A stretch of DNA of 64,000 bases from Yeosuana aromativorans. Lineage in GTDB: Bacteria; Bacteroidota; Bacteroidia; Flavobacteriales; Flavobacteriaceae. Location: positions 585,942 through 649,941 of the forward strand of contig NZ_BMNR01000002.1 of the NCBI RefSeq assembly GCF_014646655.1. The letters are read 5' to 3'. This document shows positions 53,582 to 60,797 of this stretch, in pieces (positions within the stretch are counted from its first letter, which is position 1; every line of letters begins with the position of its first letter). The position numbers and the translations under genes are program-made. The notes beneath the pieces were generated by a model that saw only the letters and a program-made list of their open reading frames with translations, was not told the origin of the DNA and ran no database searches.

Positions 53582-54077
53582 AACTGTGTGTATTAGTTAA
53601 TTTTTCTCGTATTGTTTTTCTGGCTCTTGATAAGGCTACCCGTACCGCTGTATTGTTCATATCAAGCATGTCGCATATCTCATCTAGTTCATATTGTTCT
53701 ATATCTCTCAATTGAATTACCATTTTTTGTTGTTCTGGTAAATCAGCAATAATTCTTCCTACCCAATCCATACTATCTTTTAACTCCACTTCTTTTTGCA
53801 AAGACACGTTGTGATCTTGATAGTTGCTGTGCACAATTTTTAAATTTTGCGCTTGTTTTGATTTGAGTTTGTCCAAACAAAAATTCTTGGTCATGGTCAT
53901 TGAAAATGCTTCAACATTTTTGTATTGCTCAAACTTTGACTTATTGTTCCATAATTTTATAAGAACTTCTTGTGTGGCATCTTCAGCTTCTTCTGTTGAC
54001 ACTAACAACCGTTTTGCTAAACGGAACACTTTATCTTTAAAAGGCATGACAATATTTAAAAACTCTGTCTGCGTCAT
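53568..54077 (-). CDS. ECF-type RNA polymerase sigma factor
   Basis: 169 residues. Region 2: [26 protein letters not shown] and [20 protein letters not shown]. Region 4: [36 protein letters not shown]. The first gene of a four-gene minus-strand operon (sigma, membrane partner, two DUF4252 proteins). A typical Bacteroidota envelope-response module; signal unknown. Confidence 0.92.
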   Translation of the reverse strand: MTQTEFLNIVMPFKDKVFRLAKRLLVSTEEAEDATQEVLIKLWNNKSKFEQYKNVEAFSMTMTKNFCLDKLKSKQAQNLKIVHSNYQDHNVSLQKEVELKDSMDWVGRIIADLPEQQKMVIQLRDIEQYELDEICDMLDMNNTAVRVALSRARKTIREKLTNTHSYGIK

Positions 54078-54224
54078 TTTATGTTTTTGGTTTGGTTAAA
54101 AAGCTTTTTAGGCTGTTTGATATTACGACGAACCACTATCAATTTTGTTACAAAATATTTTTATAATAAAATAATGTGAGTAAATTTAACGTTTAAAGAC
54201 CAAGTTTTAAATAACAATCCCCTT

Positions 54225-55691
54225 ATGAAAAATTTAAAAGCCCTAATCGTTCTAATTGCCATATCGTTTTTAACCACTGGTTGTTTTAAAGATAGTGATG
54301 ATAATCTTGTATCTGCAAATGAAATAAACGACTTTGTTTGGAAAGGCATGAACTCTTGGTATAACTGGCAAACACAAGTGCAAAACCTGAGCGACACCAA
54401 AGATGATGACTCTAATGCTTACAATATTTATTTAAATCAATATAGCTCTCCGCAAGATTTATTTAACAGTCTTATTTATCAAGAAGGGGTTGTTGATAGG
54501 TTTTCTTGGTTCATTGAAGATTATATTCAACAAGAACAAGAATTTCAAGGCATATCCAAAACCTTTGGAATGCGCTATCAAGCTGTTCAAATAAACAATA
54601 CAGGTGATGTTATTTTGTATGTAAGATATGTTTCTGATAATTCTCCTGCCAGTGATGCCAACATTAAACGAGGCGATATTATTAGTGCGTTGGATGGCAC
54701 TTCATTAAACACCTCAAACTTTGATCAAGTAATTGGGAACCTATATAATGACACCACGACTTTTTCCTTTTCACAAGAAAGTGGTGGTTCCTTGACATTT
54801 GTTGAAGACAAAACACTTACTTCTAGCGTTGTATATGAAAACCCAGTGTATCTGGCCAAAGTATTTCCTGATATTAATGGCAAAAAAGTAGGCTATTTGG
54901 TCTATAATGGATTTGTTTCGTCATACAATGATGAGTTAAATACTGCTTTTGCTACCTTTAAAAGTGAAAATATAGACGAACTGATACTTGATTTACGATT
55001 AAATGGCGGTGGTTCTGTTGAAACCTCTTCCTATTTAGCAAGCATGATTTATGCTGATGCAGCCCAAGGGAAATTCGCAGATTTGAAATTCAACTCCAAA
55101 CATAGTAATGAAAATGGTTCTTACAATTTCAGCAATACCTTGAATGTATACAATACAGACAATTTAAAAACCGGAGAGGAAACTATCAATAGATTAACCT
55201 CGCTTAGCAAGCTCTATGTACTAACATCTGGTAGTACCGCTTCAGCAAGTGAAATGATCATCAATGGGCTAAAAGCATATATCCCTGTTAAGCTTATAGG
55301 AACAACAACCTATGGAAAAAACGTGGGTTCTATCACATTATATGATTCTCCATCAACAGATTTTACAGACAGGGCATCGGCCAATCCCAGCCACACCAAT
55401 GCCATGCAACCTATTGTATTTCAAATTTTCAACAAAAACGGTGAGAGTGATTACACACAAGGGTTTGCACCGGATACCGAAATCAAGGAATATGAATATT
55501 GGAACAACATCCTGCCGTTTGGTGATGAAAACGAAGTGGTTTTAAAAGCTGCCCTTGACGACATAAGGGGTATCACTTCAAAAACAGCAAGCATAAAAAA
55601 AGTAGCAGGTTCGAAAAGCTTAAAGCCAATAGTTACCAAGAAATTTGAACAAGAAATGTATATAGATAAGCGCTTTTTTAACAAAAACTAA
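54225..55691 (+). CDS. S41 family C-terminal processing peptidase lipoprotein
   Basis: 488 residues. Lipobox SFLTTGC (Cys about 20). N-terminal helical part, PDZ domain about 110-175, then the peptidase: DELILDLRLNGGGSVETSSY, catalytic Ser in TSGSTASASEMIINGL and Lys in GTTTYGKNVGS. Anchored to a membrane, cleaves proteins in the periplasm. Separated from the ECF operon by divergent promoters. Well conserved. Confidence 0.93.
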   Translation: MKNLKALIVLIAISFLTTGCFKDSDDNLVSANEINDFVWKGMNSWYNWQTQVQNLSDTKDDDSNAYNIYLNQYSSPQDLFNSLIYQEGVVDRFSWFIEDYIQQEQEFQGISKTFGMRYQAVQINNTGDVILYVRYVSDNSPASDANIKRGDIISALDGTSLNTSNFDQVIGNLYNDTTTFSFSQESGGSLTFVEDKTLTSSVVYENPVYLAKVFPDINGKKVGYLVYNGFVSSYNDELNTAFATFKSENIDELILDLRLNGGGSVETSSYLASMIYADAAQGKFADLKFNSKHSNENGSYNFSNTLNVYNTDNLKTGEETINRLTSLSKLYVLTSGSTASASEMIINGLKAYIPVKLIGTTTYGKNVGSITLYDSPSTDFTDRASANPSHTNAMQPIVFQIFNKNGESDYTQGFAPDTEIKEYEYWNNILPFGDENEVVLKAALDDIRGITSKTASIKKVAGSKSLKPIVTKKFEQEMYIDKRFFNKN

Positions 55692-55711
55692 ATTTATCTA
55701 TATTTAAAACA

Positions 55712-55753
55712 AAAGAGCTGTGGCGTCTATATATGGACAGCTCTTTGTTTTTT
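55712..55753. terminator. Bidirectional terminator
   Basis: 10-bp stem AAAGAGCTGT/ACAGCTCTTT (55712-55721/55737-55746) with T-run, between S41 and BtuB-like genes. Confidence 0.85.
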
Positions 55754-57687
55754 TACAAATTTATATTCAATCCTAAACTTACATTCCTACCGCGTGTGGA
55801 ATAGCCATATAGCTCCTGATAATCTTCATTTAAAATATTGGTCACATTGGCAAACAACATCAGCTTATTCTTGATTAATTTATGACTGATGTAAAAATCA
55901 AAAAGATTGTATGATTTTAAATTAATATCATCATTCTGGTAGGTTGATGGATTATAAACAGAATCCGTTCGGTCATCATTAAATTGATAAGACATGCTTA
56001 AAAAAATTGATTCAGAAAGATCATATAACAACAAAGCATTTACCTTGAACTTTGGAATTCTTAAATTTAATTTATCATCAACTTTGGTATAGGTGGCATT
56101 TCCTTTAAATTTCAACTGCTTTAAAATATTGAAATCTGTAGTAAACTCAACACCTCTAGCAGTAAATGAATTATCCACATTTTGATACTGGTATACATAA
56201 TTACCAATATCCACAAAATCAATAAAATTGGTTTCTTTTCTGGTAAAATATACCATACTAAAGGTTGCCTTGTTTTTTAAATGAACCTCAGTCCCTACTT
56301 CAATAGTGGCATTATCTTCTGGTTTTAAATTAGTATTTCCATAGGTTGGTTCAAATAATTGATAAAGCGATGGTGTGATATAGGCCGTGCTGTAACTTGC
56401 CAACCCTTTGATATAACCGAAACCAAAGTCTTTTTTAAAGGACGGGTTCAAACTATAAACCCAGTGCGAACCATACTCAGAATGGTTATTTAAACGCACA
56501 CCGGCATTCAAGTTTAATCCAAAATCTGAAATATAAACCATGTTGGCATACGGATCAATAATGGTGAATTTGGCATCATCAGGATTGATACTTTGTTCAA
56601 AATCTGAACTTCCATACGGAATAGAAAAACTCTCCATGGTATTATCTTGAGCATTTATACCTAAAACCGTATAAAATGTATTATTAAAATGATATCTATT
56701 AAATGCATCTGCAACAAAACTTTTAGCTTTATAAATTGCTGGATAACTTGAACTGATATCTCGTTTTATATTATTGTAAGCGGTATTTAAAATGATGCTG
56801 CCTTTTTTGTATGTGAATTCAGAAGACATTCCAAAACGATGCTGATTGGTCTCAGAAACATCTTGTATTTCTGGACCCGAATAGGTGTCGTCAAAATCAG
56901 CTTTAAAATCATCAAAACTAGCGTAAACATGTGTTTTAAAGTTTTTTGAAAATTGATAGCCTAATTTCAAATTTCCATTTATAGCATCATAGGTATCTTT
57001 ATCTGTTTCAATTGAAGATAAGGAAGATAACCCATCTGTGAATTGATTTCCGAAACTGGCTAAATAGCTAAACTTTTTTAAAGTGCCATTTACAGACACT
57101 GAATTTCTAAAATCCTGTACATAATAAGCATTATCGTGTTGCGATTGATTAGTACCTAAAACACTTCTAAAATTGGCAGAAATTGGTTTTTTGGAAGCCT
57201 TTTTCAATGTAACATTAATAACGGCAGTGGCGGCACCAGAACCATATAATGTACCGGAAGCCCCTTTTAAAATCTCAATATTGTCCACTTGATCTGCATT
57301 CAATAAACGCAAATCATAATCGTTTGAGATTTGTGAGGCATCAAATAATGGCACACCATCAATCAACACCAAAACCTGACGATTCCGTCCGCCTCTTATA
57401 TAATAATTCAGGTTTTGCCCTGCATAACTTTTAGTACCGTTAATTTCAATTCCAACGGTTGAATTAATAATTTCTGCAATTGATTTTCCTTGCTGGTGCT
57501 GTAAGTCTGCTTGTGTAATTTTGGTAATTACCTTACCAGAGTTTTCACGTTTTAAGTTGAATTTTGAGTCGGTAATGACTACCTCATCCAATTGTTGCAC
57601 AGTTGTAGAATCAGCTTGCTGTTGCGCCAAGCCACATACTGATATACCGAAACACAGTATACCAAAAACAGTTGTTTTTTTGTTCAT
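55753..57687 (-). CDS. btuB: TonB-dependent receptor, BtuB-like (vitamin B12 uptake)
   Basis: 644 residues. Signal peptide ending CGLAQQ. Plug domain about 30-140: LDEVVITDSKFNLKRENSGK (TonB-box region), ILKGASGTLYGSGAATAVINVTLKK. The rest is a 22-strand barrel, ending in a terminal NVSLGLNINL. No added carboxypeptidase-like domain. Assigned to cobalamin because a cobalamin riboswitch precedes it. Imports B12 or a corrinoid across the outer membrane with TonB energy. Confidence 0.9.
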   Translation of the reverse strand: MNKKTTVFGILCFGISVCGLAQQQADSTTVQQLDEVVITDSKFNLKRENSGKVITKITQADLQHQQGKSIAEIINSTVGIEINGTKSYAGQNLNYYIRGGRNRQVLVLIDGVPLFDASQISNDYDLRLLNADQVDNIEILKGASGTLYGSGAATAVINVTLKKASKKPISANFRSVLGTNQSQHDNAYYVQDFRNSVSVNGTLKKFSYLASFGNQFTDGLSSLSSIETDKDTYDAINGNLKLGYQFSKNFKTHVYASFDDFKADFDDTYSGPEIQDVSETNQHRFGMSSEFTYKKGSIILNTAYNNIKRDISSSYPAIYKAKSFVADAFNRYHFNNTFYTVLGINAQDNTMESFSIPYGSSDFEQSINPDDAKFTIIDPYANMVYISDFGLNLNAGVRLNNHSEYGSHWVYSLNPSFKKDFGFGYIKGLASYSTAYITPSLYQLFEPTYGNTNLKPEDNATIEVGTEVHLKNKATFSMVYFTRKETNFIDFVDIGNYVYQYQNVDNSFTARGVEFTTDFNILKQLKFKGNATYTKVDDKLNLRIPKFKVNALLLYDLSESIFLSMSYQFNDDRTDSVYNPSTYQNDDINLKSYNLFDFYISHKLIKNKLMLFANVTNILNEDYQELYGYSTRGRNVSLGLNINL

Positions 57688-57767
57688 TTAATTACGAATT
57701 GCTCGAGAATCGCATGTGTTATCATACGCAAACTTTTATCCCGAAAGTTTAACTTATTTGTTTTGAA

Positions 57768-57985
57768 AATGGCAGGTCTCCTGACTTGCGTCTTCATGTT
57801 GGTCTTCCCAGAAAAAATTTCCAGTGACATTGAAGGTAACATGAAGCTTATTAGCTTACAGTTGCGGGAACAGTTCAAGAATGAAGAGTAACGAATCTTG
57901 ATTTTTGATTTCAGAATTTTTATTCAAAATTCGTTAATCGTTAATCATCAATCGCCAATCTTTTCACTTGATTCCCTTTTAATCC
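57768..57985 (-). ncRNA. Cobalamin riboswitch with enlarged P3 loop
   Basis: On the minus strand: GGGAATCAAGTG (57976-57965), CTTGAACTGTTCCCGCAACTG (core consensus), P6 arms CTTCATGTT and AACATGAAG, CACTGG...CTGGGAAG, and the B12 box AAGTCAGGAGACCTGCC near 57787-57771. These are diagnostic of AdoCbl riboswitches. The P3 stem CAAG/CTTG (57970-57967/57879-57876) closes a loop of about 87 nt, where about 7 are usual. Expression platform lies in 57688-57767 with no clear terminator, suggesting control of translation. Confidence 0.92.
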
Positions 57986-58019
57986 ATTCACAAAAAATGA
58001 ATGAAACCAAATTTCAGTG

Positions 58020-58027
58020 CGAAAGTA
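58020..58027 (-). promoter_or_regulatory. -7 box of the riboswitch-btuB transcript
   Basis: TACTTTCG on the minus strand, one base off TANNTTTG, about 35 nt before the start of the riboswitch and followed by CAC, typical of starts in this phylum. Confidence 0.45.
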
Positions 58028-58057
58028 AATATTACTTTTAAAAGAATGATATACTAA

Positions 58058-58165
58058 TCACTTTTTTTTGGTCATTTTATACATTAAATATATAAACCCA
58101 ACTAAAAAATGAAGAATGATAACACCCGCCACAATGTATAGCGTAACATTGGAATTGTCTCTCAT
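58058..58165 (-). CDS. 35-residue membrane peptide gene
   Basis: ATG at 58165 opens 35 codons to TGA at 58060-58058. Product starts MRDNSNVTLYIVAGVIIL, is one membrane helix (about 8-30) with a basic end MYKMTKKK. It lies between the riboswitch promoter and the divergent DUF6580 gene. Sequence composition (charged ends, clean helix) argues for a coding gene rather than chance. No homologue recognised. Confidence 0.5.
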   Translation of the reverse strand: MRDNSNVTLYIVAGVIILHFLVGFIYLMYKMTKKK

Positions 58166-58305
58166 AATTAAAATTTAATTCTAATTTAAAGCCTATTTTT
58201 ATGTTATAAGGAAACAAATGTTACATTAATATGTTTTAAATCTTGTTTTACAAACATCATTTGTTTTTTAATTATTATTTTTGGCATATCATTTAAACCA
58301 ATATT

Positions 58306-58800
58306 ATGAATTCATTATTAAGCAAAAAACAAATTATCATTAGTTCATTTATTCTGATGGCGTTCCTATTTCGCTTAATCCCACATATACCGAATGTAAC
58401 GCCCATTACTGCGGTGGCCCTTTTTTCTGGGGTTTATTTCACTAATAAAAAATATGCGTTTATCATTCCTATGGCTGCTATGTTTCTATCCGATCTTGTT
58501 TTAGGATTTTCAAGCATTTCGTTATTTGTATATGCCGCTTTCATATTGGTTGGTTACATAGGCATTGCTTCAAAAAAAATGAGCATAAAAACCATTTTGT
58601 TGAGCAGCATCAGTTTCTTTGTTATTACCAATTTTGGCGTATGGTTATTAGCATATCCTAAATCACTAAATGGTTTAATGGAGTGCTACACATTGGCCAT
58701 TCCGTTTTTTAGAAACTCATTAATTGGAGATTTTGTTTTTTCCGGAGTCTTGTATTACGGCTTTGAGTTTGTATCAAGAAAATATTTAAAAACAGCTTAG
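58306..58800 (+). CDS. DUF6580 integral membrane protein (putative transport component)
   Basis: 164 residues, five to six membrane helices; IPHIPNVTPITAVALFSGVYF and FLSDLVLGF, with a central FFVITNFGVWLLAYPKSL, as in DUF6580, a family related to ECF transporter S components. Divergent from the B12 receptor, so it may be the inner-membrane S component or another B12-linked transporter; the riboswitch does not precede it on this strand. Terminator follows. Confidence 0.82.
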   Translation: MNSLLSKKQIIISSFILMAFLFRLIPHIPNVTPITAVALFSGVYFTNKKYAFIIPMAAMFLSDLVLGFSSISLFVYAAFILVGYIGIASKKMSIKTILLSSISFFVITNFGVWLLAYPKSLNGLMECYTLAIPFFRNSLIGDFVFSGVLYYGFEFVSRKYLKTA

Positions 58801-58823
58801 TTTTAAATATATAAACCCTTAAT

Positions 58824-58850
58824 AAAAAAACGCTTTTATAGCGTTTTTTT
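58824..58850 (+). terminator. Terminator of the DUF6580 gene
   Basis: AAAAAAACGC/GCGTTTTTTT stem (58824-58833/58841-58850) with long T-run. Confidence 0.88.
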
Positions 58851-58899
58851 TATTTTTTAAACTGTAATTTTATGCGTAATCAATAATTCGATTAACTCA

Positions 58900-60210
58900 A
58901 TGACAGACATTATTATTCTTATTGTAGCCATCGTTTTTTCCGTAGGGATTACTACATACATTCTAAAACTTAAAAGCAAGAGCGAACAAAGTTCCTTACA
59001 AGAGCGTTTAAATCAAGCACATATAGCTAATGACGATTTAAAGCAGAGTTTAAACAAAGTGGAACTTGACCGTGATAAAATACGTGAGGAAAAAGAATTG
59101 TTACTATCTGAACTAGCAAGAACCAATGCCGATTTTGATAATTTGAAACAAAAAAATGACGAGCAAAAAGCAGAGGTAGAAAAACTGCAGGAAAAATTCA
59201 CAAAGGAATTTGAAAATCTTGCCAATAAAATTTTAGATGAAAAATCAAACAAGTTCACAACACAGAACAAAGAAAATCTTGACGCCATTTTAAAACCACT
59301 TCAAGAGAAGATTCAACATTTTGAAAAGCGTGTAGAGGAAACCAATAAAGAAGATATTACCCGCAGTGCCGATTTGCGCAGGCAAATTATTGGTTTAAAA
59401 GAGCTCAACGAACAAATGAGCAAAGAGACCACAAACTTAACCAAGGCACTTAAGGGTGATACCAAAATGCAAGGAAATTGGGGAGAATTAGTTTTAGAGC
59501 GTGTGTTGGAACGAAGTGGTCTTCAAAAAGACAGAGAATATTTTGTGCAGCAAAGCTTTTCCACCGAAGAAGGTAAACGAGTTATGCCCGATGTGATCAT
59601 TCATCTGCCGGGTGACAAAAAACTGATTGTGGATTCCAAAGTGTCACTTGTTGCCTATGAACGCTATATCAATGAAATAGATGATACTGAAAAACCGTCC
59701 CATTTAAAGAATCATGTCATTTCAGTAAAAAAACGCGTCAGTGAATTGGGCGAAAAAAACTACCATCAATTGTATGAAATGGAAAGTCCCGATTTTGTAT
59801 TGTTGTTTATCCCCATAGAATCAGCCTTTGCAATAGCCTCAATGGAATATCCTAATTTATATTCGGATGCCTTTGAAAAAAATATTATCATAGTCACGCC
59901 TACCACATTATTGGCCGTATTAAAGACCATTGATAGCATGTGGCAAAATGAAAAGCAGAAGGAAAATGCCATTGAAATTGCTACCCAGGCAGGAAGATTA
60001 TATGATTCTTTTGTGAATCTTACAGAAGAATTGATAAAAGTTGGCAACCAAATAGGCACTGTCCAAAAATCATACGAAAGTGCTATGGTTAAACTTACCG
60101 GTAAAGGAAACCTGATCAAACGCGTAGAAAACTTAAAAACCTTAGGCGCCAAGGCCAGCAAGCAACAAAACCAAAAACTACTAAAACGAGCTCAAGAAGG
60201 AGAGTCATAA
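58900..60210 (+). CDS. rmuC: DNA recombination protein RmuC
   Basis: 436 residues. N-terminal membrane anchor (IILIVAIVFSVGITTYIL), coiled coil about 30-150, then the RmuC nuclease-like domain: MQGNWGELVLERVLERSGL, KRVMPDVIIHLPGDKKLIVDSKVSL and VTPTTLLAVLKTI. The PD-(D/E)xK-like core is within this part. Limits inversions at inverted repeats. Followed by a thioesterase gene after 10 nt. Confidence 0.95.
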   Translation: MTDIIILIVAIVFSVGITTYILKLKSKSEQSSLQERLNQAHIANDDLKQSLNKVELDRDKIREEKELLLSELARTNADFDNLKQKNDEQKAEVEKLQEKFTKEFENLANKILDEKSNKFTTQNKENLDAILKPLQEKIQHFEKRVEETNKEDITRSADLRRQIIGLKELNEQMSKETTNLTKALKGDTKMQGNWGELVLERVLERSGLQKDREYFVQQSFSTEEGKRVMPDVIIHLPGDKKLIVDSKVSLVAYERYINEIDDTEKPSHLKNHVISVKKRVSELGEKNYHQLYEMESPDFVLLFIPIESAFAIASMEYPNLYSDAFEKNIIIVTPTTLLAVLKTIDSMWQNEKQKENAIEIATQAGRLYDSFVNLTEELIKVGNQIGTVQKSYESAMVKLTGKGNLIKRVENLKTLGAKASKQQNQKLLKRAQEGES

Positions 60211-60220
60211 AATTACACCT

Positions 60221-60757
60221 ATGTTTAAAACCATTGAAGAATCGCAAGTAACCATTACGCAACTCATGCTTCCGTCCCACTCCAATTTTAGTGGTAAAAT
60301 ACACGGAGGGTTTATATTAAGCCTCATGGATCAAATTGCATTTGCTTGCGCTTCAAGACATTCTAGAAACTATTGTGTAACAGCTTCAGTAAATAAAGTG
60401 GATTTTTTAAATCCCATTGAAGTTGGGGAACTTGTAACCTTGAAAGCCTCTGTAAACTATACGGGCAGAACATCCATGGTCATTGGGGTAAGAGTGGAAT
60501 CTGAAAACATTCAAACTGGCGAAAAAAAGCACTGTAACTCCTCTTATTTTACCATGGTTGCAAAAGACGAAAACGGTAAAAACGTGTCTGTTCCAGGTAT
60601 TATTTTAAACAATAAAAATAAAATTCGCAGATTTGCCCGAAGTATTGCCAGACAAGAACAAGCCAAAAATAGAACAACAGCTTTTAAAACTTCGGAGTTT
60701 AAAATGGAGGAATACCTTGATGCTATCAAAAAACAAAATGCTTTGATTGAATTATGA
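60221..60757 (+). CDS. Acyl-CoA thioesterase (hotdog fold, YciA type)
   Basis: 178 residues. Hotdog motif: IHGGFILSLMDQIAFACASRHS, with catalytic Asp in LMDQIA, and VDFLNPIEVGELVTLKASV with RTSMVIGVRVESEN. Hydrolyses acyl-CoA in the cytoplasm. 10 nt after rmuC, likely co-transcribed. C-terminal 50 residues (KNKIRRFARSIARQ) are basic, and unlike the short YciA. Confidence 0.9.
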   Translation: MFKTIEESQVTITQLMLPSHSNFSGKIHGGFILSLMDQIAFACASRHSRNYCVTASVNKVDFLNPIEVGELVTLKASVNYTGRTSMVIGVRVESENIQTGEKKHCNSSYFTMVAKDENGKNVSVPGIILNNKNKIRRFARSIARQEQAKNRTTAFKTSEFKMEEYLDAIKKQNALIEL

Positions 60758-60762
60758 TCAAC

Positions 60763-60794
60763 AAAAAAAGCCACTTAAATAAGTGGCTTTTTTT
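60763..60794. terminator. Bidirectional terminator
   Basis: 15-bp perfect stem (60763-60777/60780-60794), 2-nt formal loop, ending the thioesterase gene and convergent carB. Confidence 0.93.
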
Positions 60795-60797
60795 GTT

